Shown here in pieces: positions 36,739 to 45,978 of a stretch of 64,000 nucleotides of DNA. Both the position numbers and the translations under genes were made by a program. Origin of the DNA: Lachnospiraceae bacterium (GTDB taxonomy: Bacteria; Bacillota; Clostridia; Lachnospirales; Lachnospiraceae); assembly GCA_024680675.1 (NCBI GenBank), contig JAILBX010000165.1, positions 1 to 64,000 of the forward strand, written 5' to 3'. The notes under the pieces are model-generated. The model made no database searches. It was not told where the DNA came from and was given only the letters and a program-made list of their open reading frames with translations. Each line of letters begins with the position of its first letter. The stretch's first letter is position 1.

Positions 36739-38028
36739 TTATTCAAATCTTACCTTTATCGAATTTGCATGGGCGGTAAGACCCTCGGATATGGCAAAAG
36801 CTTCTATATCCGACGCCACTTCTTCAAGAGCCTTTCTTGAATATGATATGATACTGGACTTTTTAATGAAGGCATCTACAGACAGGGGAGAGAAAAATTT
36901 TGCTGTCCCATTTGTGGGAAGCACATGATTTGGTCCTGCAAAATAATCTCCAAGTGGCTCAGAGGAATTTTCTCCCAAAAATATGGCTCCTGCATTCCTG
37001 ACCCTTGTCATTATCTCAAAGGGATCCTCTGTAACTATCTCAAGATGTTCACTGGCTATTTCGTTTACTGCCAAAACAGCATCATCCATATTATCAGCTA
37101 TTAATATATATCCGTAATTATCCAGGGACTTTTGTATGATGTCCTTTCTTTCAAGCTTATTTACAAATTCTTCGACCTCTTTATCAACCCTTTGGGCCAG
37201 AGTCCTGTCTGTTGTTATCAGGATGGCGGAAGCAAGCTGATCATGCTCAGCCTGAGAAAGAAGATCCGCTGCAATGTACCTGGGATTTGCGCTGGAATCC
37301 GCCAGTACCAGTATTTCACTTGGTCCGGCTATGGAATCTATGGAAACAGAGCCGAAAACCTGCTTTTTTGCAAGGGCAACAAATATATTTCCGGGTCCAA
37401 CTATCTTATCAACCTTTGGTATTGTAGCTGTTCCGTAGGCCAGAGCCCCTATAGCCTGAGCTCCTCCCACCTTATAGATTTCCTTTACTCCCGCTATCTT
37501 TGCGGCTACCAGGGTTTGAGGACTTACCTTACCCTTTTTATCCGCCGGAGTAGTCATTATTATCCTGTCTACTCCCGCAACCACAGCAGGCAGAACACAC
37601 ATAAGAGTAGAGCTTGGATAGGCTGCCTTGCCACCGGGAACGTAGACACCTGCTTTTTCTATGGGAGTTACCTTCTGACCAAGTATAGTCCCATCCTCCC
37701 TTGCTTCAAACCATGAGTTTTGAAGCTGCTTTTCATGATAGCTTCGAATATTTGAAGCTGCTTTTTCCATAACGGCGATAAGCTTCTTATCATAAGCGGC
37801 ATATGCCTCTTCTATCTCCTCTTCACTGACCCTTAGCTCATCTATGGAAATAGAGTTTCCGTCAAACTTATTGCTATAGCTGATGACGGCTTCATCGCCC
37901 TTTTCCTTAACATCCTTCAGTATGTCCTTTACTGTTTTTTCATATTCATCATACTGATCGGGACTCCTCTTTAAAAGCTCCTTCAAGAGGCTCTTCTTAG
38001 TCTCATTGGTAAGTTCAATTATTCTCAT
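36739..38028 (-). CDS. hisD: Histidinol dehydrogenase
   Basis: Final two oxidations to histidine, NAD and zinc dependent. 429 residues. Family landmarks include PGGKAAYPSSTLMCVLPA, GPGNIFVALAKKQVFG, IAGPSEILVLAD, AADLLSQAEHD and SEHLEIVTEDP. It overlaps the 3' end of hisG by 14 bp. Confidence 0.97.
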   Translation of the reverse strand: MRIIELTNETKKSLLKELLKRSPDQYDEYEKTVKDILKDVKEKGDEAVISYSNKFDGNSISIDELRVSEEEIEEAYAAYDKKLIAVMEKAASNIRSYHEKQLQNSWFEAREDGTILGQKVTPIEKAGVYVPGGKAAYPSSTLMCVLPAVVAGVDRIIMTTPADKKGKVSPQTLVAAKIAGVKEIYKVGGAQAIGALAYGTATIPKVDKIVGPGNIFVALAKKQVFGSVSIDSIAGPSEILVLADSSANPRYIAADLLSQAEHDQLASAILITTDRTLAQRVDKEVEEFVNKLERKDIIQKSLDNYGYILIADNMDDAVLAVNEIASEHLEIVTEDPFEIMTRVRNAGAIFLGENSSEPLGDYFAGPNHVLPTNGTAKFFSPLSVDAFIKKSSIISYSRKALEEVASDIEAFAISEGLTAHANSIKVRFE

Positions 38029-38662
38029 CTATCTTCACCTTCAGATCATTTATTAGTTTCTTTATCCTTTTATACTCAAGCCTCATACTGACCTGATTCA
38101 CTATCATCCTTGCTGAAAGAGGACATACCTCCTCCAATATTGACAAGCCGTTTTCCCTGAGAGTGGAACCGGTTTCCACTATATCCACTATTACATGGGA
38201 TAAGCCTACTATGGGAGCAAGCTCAATTGATCCGTTCAGCTTGATTATATCTATTGTCTGACTTTTGACATTATAAAAATAGTCCTTTGCGATCTTAGGA
38301 TATTTTGTTGCCACCTTGATCATTTCATGGTGCATAAGAAGCTCCTTTGAGGATTCCGGTCCGCAGACACACATCCTGCATTTTCCAAATCCAAGATCCA
38401 AAACCTCATAATTGCTCCTGTCTTCCTCCATTATTATATCCTTGCCCACTATACCTATGTCCGCTGCCCCGTATTCCACATAGGTGGGTACATCCGGTCC
38501 CTTGGCCAGAAAAAACCTAAGCTTTAAATCTTCATTGGTAAATAAGAGCTTTCTGCTGCTTTTATCCTGCATTTCCTCACAGGAGATACCGATCTTTTCC
38601 AAAAGCTCCAAAGTTTTATTTGCAAGTCTTCCCTTAGTAAGGGCAAAAGTTAAATATCTCAA
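38015..38662 (-). CDS. hisG: ATP phosphoribosyltransferase, short HisG
   Basis: First step of histidine synthesis. The TTG at 38662 is preceded by GGAGG at 7 bp spacing and gives a 215-residue protein starting (M)RYLTFALTKGRL, exactly the family's usual N terminus. The track's longer form starts upstream of the ribosome site. The short form lacks the C-terminal regulatory domain, so it needs HisZ, which is encoded directly upstream. Confidence 0.96.
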   Translation of the reverse strand: MRYLTFALTKGRLANKTLELLEKIGISCEEMQDKSSRKLLFTNEDLKLRFFLAKGPDVPTYVEYGAADIGIVGKDIIMEEDRSNYEVLDLGFGKCRMCVCGPESSKELLMHHEMIKVATKYPKIAKDYFYNVKSQTIDIIKLNGSIELAPIVGLSHVIVDIVETGSTLRENGLSILEEVCPLSARMIVNQVSMRLEYKRIKKLINDLKVKIDENN

Positions 38663-38714
38663 AACCATTCCTCCAAGACTCACCCCGGGGTGATAGTAAA
38701 TTCATATTAATAAA

Positions 38715-39689
38715 TCAAATAACATTTAAAAGCCTGTCAACCACAACAGCAAAGCCTATAGCCGCAGCCTTTTTTCCAAACTTTTCCAAAAGATTATCAT
38801 ATCTCCCGCCCTTGACTATGGCATCTCCGGTACCATAGGTATAGGCGCTAAAGACCATACCTGTATAGTAATTATATTTGGAAAGCATGCCAAGATCAAA
38901 GCAGACATATTCATCCAGACCTTTATTTTTAAGGATCCCGTAAACCTCCTCAAGCCTTAGTATGGCTTCCTTTGATCTTTCATTGTTAATATTGGCCCTT
39001 GTGCTTTCTATCTCATCAATAGAACCGAACATATCTCCGATCTTAAGTATATTTTCCTTTCCCGACTCCTTTATATCAAGCTCTTCAAGGATCTCCTTTA
39101 CCATAAAAAAGTTCTTGTTGGATATAAGCTTTCTAAGCTTCATTTCATCTTCATTGCTTATTCCGTATTCATTGCAAAGTCCTTTAAAATACTCCACATT
39201 CCCTATGGTTATCTGAAATTCCTCAAGTCCCAAGGATTTAAGGGCTGATATAACAGTTTCTATGATATCCGCATCAGCCTGAGAACTGTCATCATTAATA
39301 AGCTCGGCTCCTATCTGGGTTGTTTCCTTTAACCTTCCCTGATAGTCAGAGGTATTTGTAAAGGTTGATCCGCAGTAGGAAAACTTCAGGGGATCACTTG
39401 CATCCATATGATACTTTGCGACGCATCTGGCTATTGAAGGGGTAAAGTCAGGCCTCAATACCAGAGTATTACCATCCTTATCAAAGAACTTAAAGAGCTC
39501 ATTAGAAGGTGTTGTCCCTATATCACTGGAAAAGACATCAAAAAACTCAAAGCTTGGGGTATTGATATCTTCATATCCCTTTTTATGTAATATATCCAAA
39601 AGCCTCACCTGAAGCTCAAGCTTTTTTTTCAGCTCATCTCCGTAGATATCTCTGACACCCTCAGGTGTATGTAATATTTTCTTATCCAT
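38715..39689 (-). CDS. hisZ: ATP phosphoribosyltransferase regulatory subunit
   Basis: HisRS-like paralogue that assembles with short HisG. About 324 residues from the ATG at 39689, which has AGGAG in front. It starts with the LHTPEGVRDIYGDE motif, then the class II-like motif 2 RPDFTPSIARCVA. It lacks the anticodon-binding domain, as expected for HisZ. First gene of the his-mutSL unit. Confidence 0.93.
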   Translation of the reverse strand: MDKKILHTPEGVRDIYGDELKKKLELQVRLLDILHKKGYEDINTPSFEFFDVFSSDIGTTPSNELFKFFDKDGNTLVLRPDFTPSIARCVAKYHMDASDPLKFSYCGSTFTNTSDYQGRLKETTQIGAELINDDSSQADADIIETVISALKSLGLEEFQITIGNVEYFKGLCNEYGISNEDEMKLRKLISNKNFFMVKEILEELDIKESGKENILKIGDMFGSIDEIESTRANINNERSKEAILRLEEVYGILKNKGLDEYVCFDLGMLSKYNYYTGMVFSAYTYGTGDAIVKGGRYDNLLEKFGKKAAAIGFAVVVDRLLNVI

Positions 39690-39774
39690 CACTACTCCTG
39701 TCTTTCTATCAAATGAAGGCGGCATCTTTCAAGGGTATTTTTAATTTCTGTTATCCCTTTATAACACGCCGATA

Positions 39775-39804
39775 ATTATAACTAGTATCAATGTTTATTG
39801 TCAA
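39775..39804 (-). promoter_or_regulatory. Strong promoter of the his-mutSL unit
   Basis: Minus-strand TTGACA (39799-39804), 18 bp spacer, TATAAT (39775-39780), both perfect. Transcription should begin near 39768, leaving a leader of about 80 nt to hisZ. That is too short for a T-box, so no histidine-specific riboswitch is visible. Confidence 0.85.
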
Positions 39805-39831
39805 TAAGAGCCCGTAAAAGAGCTAAGCCTT

Positions 39832-40371
39832 TTAAGTAGTCTCCCTCTCTGTCAGATCCTTACTCACAAGGTCAAGATAGGGAACTAAGATCCCCTGCTT
39901 TGGTATGATCTCGTATCCCTCCTCAAGCTCCTCAAATCTAAAGCTCTTCCTTCCCCCTTCCTTCATCCTTTCCCAGAATTCCAGAAGCTTTTTAAACCTT
40001 AAATAATAAAAGAAATTCCGGTGGGAATAATAGATCAGAAAAAAAGCCACTCCCTCCTGCTCCTCAAAGGATCTCATAAACTCCACCTGATGTTCATGGA
40101 TGTTTGCAAGAGCAAAGGTATCTACCGCACATTCCTTGGCATCAAAGCATACCGGAACCCCCTGGGCAACTCCGATATAATCCACCGTACTCTTCTGATC
40201 AAAGTAGGCCAGGGTTATATGTCTTGAATTTTTGTCAATACTTATAGGTGTTATGGGAGTAGGTATCTTCTGTATGAGACAAAGCTTGTTTTCCAGATAC
40301 TTTTCATTGCTTCTGTTTATGATCTCTTCCAGTGTAGAGCCCCTTAAGCCCCTTGAATTCCATGTTGCCAT
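39832..40371 (-). CDS. recU: Holliday junction resolvase RecU
   Basis: Resolves Holliday junctions in Gram-positives. About 179 residues. The start is ATG at 40371, with GAGGTGG just before it. Nuclease core: NSRGLRGSTLEEIINRSN, STVDYIGVAQGVPVCFDAKE, and the later IYYSHRNFFYYL. The metal ligands Asp and Glu-x-Lys can be placed in VDYIG and FDAKE. In Bacillus recU is beside pbp1A; here it follows a pseudouridine synthase. Confidence 0.93.
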   Translation of the reverse strand: MATWNSRGLRGSTLEEIINRSNEKYLENKLCLIQKIPTPITPISIDKNSRHITLAYFDQKSTVDYIGVAQGVPVCFDAKECAVDTFALANIHEHQVEFMRSFEEQEGVAFFLIYYSHRNFFYYLRFKKLLEFWERMKEGGRKSFRFEELEEGYEIIPKQGILVPYLDLVSKDLTERETT

Positions 40372-40391
40372 ATCCACCTCATATAAAAGCT

Positions 40392-41378
40392 CTATATAAC
40401 TTTATATTCTTCATATCCAAAGAGAGTCTTAAAGCTCTCAGGAAGCTTTGCTACTATCCTTTTCCCTCCAAACTCCACTGATTCCCCTTTAAAGGGGGGA
40501 AGTATCAATTCCATGGAATGAAGAAGCTGGCTGTCAATACCATAGACTTTTTTTAACCTTCTGTTTATTTCCACATCACCGTATTTATTATCCCCTAATA
40601 AAGGGTGTCCTATATGGGACAGATGCGCTCTTATCTGATGAGACTTTCCGGTAATGAGTCTTACTCTTAAAAGACTGCCCTCTGATCCCTCCCATATCCT
40701 TTCATACCTTGTCTCAATAGGGCTTAAGCCTTCCCTGTACTCATCATAAATAAAAGCCCTGTTTGCTTTTTCATCCTTTCTGTAAAAGCTTTTTAGGGTC
40801 TCCTTCTCTTTGGTATTTCCCTTTACCCCCGCAAGGTAATATTTTTCTATACTCCTGCTTTTTATGGCATCACTCAGCAATCTGAAGGACTTATAATTTT
40901 TTGCGAACAATATAAGTCCCGAAGTATTTCTGTCAAGCCGGTTGCATATGGAAGGAGTAAAGTTTCCAAAGCTTTCACAGGCCTTTTCCTTACAATAGGC
41001 AAGACATAGATCATTTATGGATACTAAACCCGATCCGTCCCTCTGGGATAAGATACCCTTTGGCTTATCAACCACCAGAATATCCTTATCCTCATAACAG
41101 ATAAGAAGATCCTCTATGCTTACTTTTTTATCTGCAGGATCATAAGCTCTGTTATTTTTTTCAGTAAACTTCTTATATGTTTCTTCAGAAAAAAAGAAGG
41201 AGATCACATCATCCTCATTAAGTATCTCTCTCCCCTGAGCCTTTTTTGAATTCAGAGTTATATTCTTCTTTCTAAGCATCTTATATATAAAACCATCGCC
41301 GGCATTAACAAGATGCTTCTTCAGATACTTAAAAAGCTGCTGACCTTCATCCTCTTTTAAGACCTTTACAGCTATCAT
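40392..41378 (-). CDS. RluA family pseudouridine synthase
   Basis: 328 residues: an N-terminal S4-like stretch (about 10-75, NAGDGFIYKMLRKKNITLN), an unusual linker, then the catalytic domain with CNRLDRNTSGLILFAK; the Asp is the nucleophile. KSHQIRAHLSHIGHPLLGDNKYG is the second family signature. Most like RluC-type enzymes acting on 23S rRNA. The first residue of the HRLD motif is Asn rather than His, which is tolerated in other members. It overlaps the membrane hypothetical by 4 bp. Confidence 0.88.
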   Translation of the reverse strand: MIAVKVLKEDEGQQLFKYLKKHLVNAGDGFIYKMLRKKNITLNSKKAQGREILNEDDVISFFFSEETYKKFTEKNNRAYDPADKKVSIEDLLICYEDKDILVVDKPKGILSQRDGSGLVSINDLCLAYCKEKACESFGNFTPSICNRLDRNTSGLILFAKNYKSFRLLSDAIKSRSIEKYYLAGVKGNTKEKETLKSFYRKDEKANRAFIYDEYREGLSPIETRYERIWEGSEGSLLRVRLITGKSHQIRAHLSHIGHPLLGDNKYGDVEINRRLKKVYGIDSQLLHSMELILPPFKGESVEFGGKRIVAKLPESFKTLFGYEEYKVI

Positions 41379-41944
41379 AATATCACAGCCCTTATACTAT
41401 CAAACAATTCACTGTTATCATCCTTTTCCTTTTTCAGATTAAGGCACATATCCCCCGCTCTTTTTAAAAAGGCTTCTTCCTGGTTATAGATCTTCAGGCT
41501 GAAAGAAGTGTCTTTTAGGATATTTTTTTTGATATATGCTTCAAGATCGGAAATACTTTTATTATCTGTCTGAGAATAAGCTATTATATTTTTGCATTTG
41601 CACAAGAGAGCATCCACCTGGTAGGTTTTTTCATAGGTTGTAAAGATAAGATCATACATGATATCACTATCTCCCCCTTGTTTTTCCACCTTTTTATAGA
41701 AATCCTCAGGAATCTTTTTTGCCCTTAAAAACATTATAAGATTTACGGCGCTCTTGCTTGCAGGCAGAAGACTTAAAACAGCAAAGACAGACCAGACGCT
41801 TTTTGTGGTTTTAAGAGTCAGATAACCTAAGAGATATATTCCCACAGCCAGCAAAAACATGAGAGCTGTCCTGACTATCGCCATCCTTCTACTGTCTCTT
41901 ATATAAAATTGCTTTCCCTTTATAGGCTTCTTTAAAAAATTCAT
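41375..41944 (-). CDS. Conserved hypothetical membrane protein
   Basis: 189 residues with two membrane helices near the start (about 25-45 and 48-66) and a cytoplasmic mixed alpha/beta C-terminal region. No motif is recognised. It overlaps the pseudouridine synthase start (ATGA-type overlap) and lies after the HAD gene, so it is co-transcribed with both. Similar small proteins are recalled from other Lachnospiraceae but no function is known. Confidence 0.7.
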   Translation of the reverse strand: MNFLKKPIKGKQFYIRDSRRMAIVRTALMFLLAVGIYLLGYLTLKTTKSVWSVFAVLSLLPASKSAVNLIMFLRAKKIPEDFYKKVEKQGGDSDIMYDLIFTTYEKTYQVDALLCKCKNIIAYSQTDNKSISDLEAYIKKNILKDTSFSLKIYNQEEAFLKRAGDMCLNLKKEKDDNSELFDSIRAVIL

Positions 41945-41968
41945 TTTTAACCTCAGTTTATGGGGCTG

Positions 41969-42613
41969 CTAAATCTCTTTAAAGCTGTAAATATAGTAGT
42001 CGGCAAGCTCCTTCTTCCTATCCTCTTCCTCGCTTGAAAAACGATCATGGATACAACAGACCTTCATTCCCGCTGCCTTCCCGGCCTTTATCCCATCTAC
42101 AAGATCCTCAAAAACCAGGCATTCACTTGCTTGTAAGGACAGATTTTTCGCTGCCATAAGATAAACATCCGGTGCCGGTTTTCCCTGAATATCACTGCGT
42201 CCGGATATGATCACATCAAAAAAATCCCTTATTCCGTTACTTTTTAAACAAGTTTCAGTAAGATGAAGGGAATTACTGGTGGCTATACCCATTTTTATTT
42301 CATTGTCCTTAAGTTTATGTAAAAAATCAAGAACTCCGTCCTTTAAAGGAACCTCTTTTGCATACTTGTTTTCAGCCATTAAATTCCAGCAGCTCATTAT
42401 CTCTTCAAGACTTTCCGAAAGGCTGTATCTTTCTTTAAAAAATACAGCAGTCTCATAGAAGGTCTTCCCACCGATCATCTGTTGAAGACCCTCCTCCATT
42501 TCCAAGCCATGCATGGACAAAAATTCAATATCTATCTGCTTCCACATCCACATGGAATCAACCAGGGTTCCGTCAAGGTCAAAGATCACGCCCTTTATAT
42601 CTTTTAACATCAA
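41969..42613 (-). CDS. HAD superfamily phosphatase, beta-phosphoglucomutase-like
   Basis: 214 residues with all four HAD motifs: FDLDGTLVDS (I), TSNS (II), the Lys in GKPAPDVY (III) and FEDLVDGIKAGKAAG (IV). The cap insertion after motif I is class C1. Substrate cannot be predicted. The start codon overlaps the pepD stop in ATGA. Confidence 0.85.
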   Translation of the reverse strand: MMLKDIKGVIFDLDGTLVDSMWMWKQIDIEFLSMHGLEMEEGLQQMIGGKTFYETAVFFKERYSLSESLEEIMSCWNLMAENKYAKEVPLKDGVLDFLHKLKDNEIKMGIATSNSLHLTETCLKSNGIRDFFDVIISGRSDIQGKPAPDVYLMAAKNLSLQASECLVFEDLVDGIKAGKAAGMKVCCIHDRFSSEEEDRKKELADYYIYSFKEI

Positions 42614-44070
42614 TTACTCTTCAAAGCCTCCAGGACAGCCACTATAAAGTCATAGCTGTGCTGAATAGAGCTTATGCTTACTCTCTCCTTTGTTGTGTTG
42701 ACATTGTCCACATCAACTCCCATTACCACCACATCCATGTCTCTTATCTTATCCGTTATCACTCCGCACTCAAGACTGTCATGGGTACCTCTTTCAATAA
42801 GGTGCTTACCATAAGCCTTAAAATAAGTATCGCTGAAAATCTCTCTGAGCTTTGAATATCTTGCATACTCCCAGGAGTGATAGTTTTCCTCTACTATATA
42901 GCTTCCCCCTATGGTCTCCGTAAGATACTGAAGCTTGTCGCTTAAGGCATGCTTTTCCGAGGTAAGCTGACTTCTGATGCTTATATGAACAACAAACTCA
43001 TTTTTTACAAGCTCTATTATGCCTGTATTCAGTGAAGTCTGTACTATATTCTGCATTTTGGGACAAAGCTTTACGATACCGTCGGGAATGGTCATAAGTA
43101 AAAAGATCACCCTCTGCTTTAGTCTGTCCTTGATACACTGGCAGGTATCCTCACCCTTATTTTCGCAATATATAGTCAGATTATCCTCTATCTGGTAATA
43201 CTCCTTCTGAAGATCTCTGTCAAAATCAGCAACTATATCCTCCAAAGCATTTATATTCTCTTCTTTTATAAGAATGGAGGCCTTGGCCTCTCTTGGGATG
43301 CTGTCATACTGCATGCCACCCTTTATATAAAAGAGATCAAATTTCATGTGAAGATCGATGGAGTGGAGAAGTCTCCCCAGTATTATATTTGCATTTCCTC
43401 TGTACTGGTCGATCTCAAGACCTGAATGTCCCCCTGAAAGTCCGCAGATCACAAGATCGTAAACAACACCTGTCTTCTCCTTATATCTGACGGGAACCTT
43501 ACACAAGACCTTCCTGCTTCCCGCACTGCTGTTAAGGATCTCCCTCTCCCTGTAATGATCGAAGCTTATAAGCCTGCGGGAGGTGATCAGCTTGGTATCA
43601 AGGCCAAGTACACCACTCATTTTAGGGTATCTGTCACAGGTAAAAAGTGCCTCGATCTTTGGATGCTTTAGCTTCTTATCTGAAAGAATGGATAAGATAT
43701 AGGACATTCCAACCCCGTCAAGAGCTCCCAGTGAGGATCCCTTTGAATATATATAGTCATCGATTATGGACAATAAAAGTCCCTCTTTGTTCAGGTCTCT
43801 TTTTGCATCATAATCATAGCTGTCCTCAATAAACATATCCATATGAGCCTGAAGCAATACAGCTGCCTCTCCTTCGTAGCCTTCAGAGGCATCCTTATAG
43901 ATAAAGATATTTCCTGCTTCATCCTCTTTGCAGAAAAGTTCATTCTTTTTTGCAAAGTCTTTCAAATATTCTTTTAGCTTTAAAAGATTATTGGAGCCAT
44001 GGGGTATATTGCAAATATCCTCGAAATATCTGAACAACTCCAATGGCTCCAGTTTTTCCAAAACATTCAT
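42610..44070 (-). CDS. pepD: Aminoacyl-histidine dipeptidase (M20 family, PepD)
   Basis: Cytosolic di-zinc dipeptidase. 486 residues. Metal and catalytic motifs: QAHMDMF (His, Asp), SLGALDGVGMS, CDRYPKMSG and the GLSGGHSGLEI lid. Near the C terminus is RGTHDSLECG, which contributes a metal ligand. Normal PepD length. It lies directly downstream of a coiled-coil gene with no gap. Confidence 0.9.
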   Translation of the reverse strand: MNVLEKLEPLELFRYFEDICNIPHGSNNLLKLKEYLKDFAKKNELFCKEDEAGNIFIYKDASEGYEGEAAVLLQAHMDMFIEDSYDYDAKRDLNKEGLLLSIIDDYIYSKGSSLGALDGVGMSYILSILSDKKLKHPKIEALFTCDRYPKMSGVLGLDTKLITSRRLISFDHYREREILNSSAGSRKVLCKVPVRYKEKTGVVYDLVICGLSGGHSGLEIDQYRGNANIILGRLLHSIDLHMKFDLFYIKGGMQYDSIPREAKASILIKEENINALEDIVADFDRDLQKEYYQIEDNLTIYCENKGEDTCQCIKDRLKQRVIFLLMTIPDGIVKLCPKMQNIVQTSLNTGIIELVKNEFVVHISIRSQLTSEKHALSDKLQYLTETIGGSYIVEENYHSWEYARYSKLREIFSDTYFKAYGKHLIERGTHDSLECGVITDKIRDMDVVVMGVDVDNVNTTKERVSISSIQHSYDFIVAVLEALKSN

Positions 44071-44796
44071 TTATTTCTCCTTAAAGGGGTTTTTTATAAG
44101 ATCCACAGAAGAATTATTATTTCCTTTAGATGACTTTCTTGAAAGGATCCCTTCCTTCTTTGGAACTGTTTGATCACTGCTGCCTGCAAGATTCTCCACA
44201 TTAGCGGCAAGGCTCTGATTTTCCTGTTCAATTGACTGAAGATCCTCTTCAAGCTCAACCTGTGGATAGAGATCCGCTCTGTTCTTGTCAATGATATCTC
44301 CGCATCTTCTGAGATCTCTCAAAAGTCCGCCGTATTTATCATCTGCAATAGATATGGCTCCGTTCACTATATTCTGAAGCTCTATAAGCATATCATCTAT
44401 ATACTTCATTGCAGACTCTCTTATATTGTTGGCATCCATCACAGCCTGGTCTACAGTGTGCTGAGCCTGCTCATTGGCACTTCTGCATATCTCATCCGCT
44501 CTGGCATAAGCCTGCTGCATTATCTCATGCTCACTTATCATGTGATTTGTATTGGCTGTAGCCTCTGCTATCATGGCATCAGCCTTGGCTCTGGCATCAT
44601 TAAGTATAGCTTCTTTATTGCTTATTATCTTCTGATATCTTTTTATCTCATCGGGAGTCTTTGTTTTAAGCTCTCTTAAATACTCCTCTAATCTCTCTCT
44701 TTCAACCACTATATTGGTGCTGGAAAACTTCTGATATTTACAGCTGTCAATAAAATCTTCCATCTCTTCGATTATCATTTCAATTTTTGTACTCAT
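44071..44796 (-). CDS. Coiled-coil cytoplasmic protein, possible DivIVA- or V-ATPase-subunit-like
   Basis: From the ATG at 44796 (ribosome site AGGGGG) it is about 241 residues and has no membrane helix. A long coiled coil spans about 30-150 with an alanine-rich heptad pattern (DARAKADAMIAEATA). The C terminus ends GNNNSS...IKNPFKEK, polar and disordered. The upstream ORF extension is rejected. The ATPase-subunit and DivIVA resemblance is only at the level of coiled coil. A gap of 109 bp to coaD holds no clear promoter. Confidence 0.7.
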   Translation of the reverse strand: MSTKIEMIIEEMEDFIDSCKYQKFSSTNIVVERERLEEYLRELKTKTPDEIKRYQKIISNKEAILNDARAKADAMIAEATANTNHMISEHEIMQQAYARADEICRSANEQAQHTVDQAVMDANNIRESAMKYIDDMLIELQNIVNGAISIADDKYGGLLRDLRRCGDIIDKNRADLYPQVELEEDLQSIEQENQSLAANVENLAGSSDQTVPKKEGILSRKSSKGNNNSSVDLIKNPFKEK

Positions 44797-44905
44797 ACAT
44801 TTTACCCCCTGTTGACTCCGGTCAAACATATTTCTGCAATATTCCACTCCCCTTAGGGTCAAGACTCCCTTTTGAACCTTTAGCGTAATCCCTCAAAGCA
44901 GGCAG

Positions 44906-45394
44906 CTAGCCCACCGAGTTAAACTTTGCATAAGTAAGATCCGCTACCGGTTTTGGCACAAAAGCCGAAATATCCCCACCAAAGCTGGCCACTTCCTTTA
45001 CCGTTGAGGATGAAAGATAGGCATATCTTAAGTCCGTATTGAGGAAGATAGTATCGATCTTTGAATCTGCCAGCTTTCTGTTTGTCTGAGACATCTGGAG
45101 TTCATACTCAAAATCAGTCACGGCACGAAGTCCCCTCACTATGACCGGTGCCTCAAACTCCTTGCATGCATTTACCAGTAGTCCACTGTAGCTTGTTACC
45201 CTTACATTACTGAATTCTCCGGTAAGATCCTCTAATATATTAACACGTTCCTCCACTGAAAACAACGGAGTCTTAACCTTATTATCCAGCACTGCAACGA
45301 TCAGCTCATCAAAAATATTTGCAGCCCTTTTTATTATATCCATATGTCCCATTGTAACCGGATCAAAGCTTCCCGGGTAGATTGCCTTTCTCAT
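44906..45394 (-). CDS. coaD: Phosphopantetheine adenylyltransferase
   Basis: Penultimate step of coenzyme A synthesis. 162 residues. Nucleotidyltransferase motifs: [34 protein letters not shown] and [16 protein letters not shown]. It follows rsmD after 19 bp, as in most bacteria. Confidence 0.98.
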   Translation of the reverse strand: MRKAIYPGSFDPVTMGHMDIIKRAANIFDELIVAVLDNKVKTPLFSVEERVNILEDLTGEFSNVRVTSYSGLLVNACKEFEAPVIVRGLRAVTDFEYELQMSQTNRKLADSKIDTIFLNTDLRYAYLSSSTVKEVASFGGDISAFVPKPVADLTYAKFNSVG

Positions 45395-45413
45395 ATCTTT
45401 ACTCCACTTTCCT

Positions 45414-45968
45414 TTACTTTTTTCTTATGAATACATGCTTGTTATTCTTATACTCTTTTATCCTGAAGGCCTCAAAGCCCAGCTCTTCAAGGTAATCGCT
45501 TTCACATTCCCTTTCTGTTTCAAGTACAATGATATGCTCCTTTTCAAGAAGTCCTGAAAGGGCCAGATATCTTAGAGCATCCTCTTCCAGACCCTTTCCG
45601 TAAGGGGGGTCCATAAAGATCAGATCAAAGGTCTCGCTGCCTTCAAGGATCCTCATTGCTGATACTGCATCCTTTTGAATGATCCTGCTTTTTGACTCAT
45701 AAGCACAGGTTTTTATGTTTTTCTCTATACAGGCAGCTGCTTCTTTGGAATTTTCAACAAAAACAGCCTTCTTAGCTCCCCTGCTCAGAGCCTCAAGGCC
45801 AAGAGCTCCGCTTCCGCTGAAAAGATCAAGGACTTTTGAATCGGCATAAATATAGGGAGCCAAAATATTAAAAAGAGTTTCTTTTATCTTATCCTGAGTA
45901 GGTCTTGTGGAAAGACCAAGAGGAGCCACCAGCTTAAGACTCCTTTTTTCACCTGCTATAATTCTCAT
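45414..45968 (-). CDS. rsmD: 16S rRNA (guanine-N2)-methyltransferase RsmD
   Basis: Methylates G966 of 16S rRNA. 184 residues. SAM-binding [20 protein letters not shown] and the catalytic FMDPPYGKG (DPPY type) are clear. The N-terminal [16 protein letters not shown] and [15 protein letters not shown] are typical of RsmD. It sits with coaD. Confidence 0.96.
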   Translation of the reverse strand: MRIIAGEKRSLKLVAPLGLSTRPTQDKIKETLFNILAPYIYADSKVLDLFSGSGALGLEALSRGAKKAVFVENSKEAAACIEKNIKTCAYESKSRIIQKDAVSAMRILEGSETFDLIFMDPPYGKGLEEDALRYLALSGLLEKEHIIVLETERECESDYLEELGFEAFRIKEYKNNKHVFIRKK

Positions 45969-45978
45969 ATCACTCCTC

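Noticed and set aside
39690-39775. T-box riboswitch before hisZ
   Set aside because: The leader is about 80 nt, too short for a T-box, and no AGGGTGG-type T-box sequence or terminator follows.
44812-44825. TTGAC-TCCG-GTCAA inverted repeat as an operator
   Set aside because: The arms are only 5 bp and it sits just upstream of the ribosome site of the coiled-coil gene with no promoter nearby.
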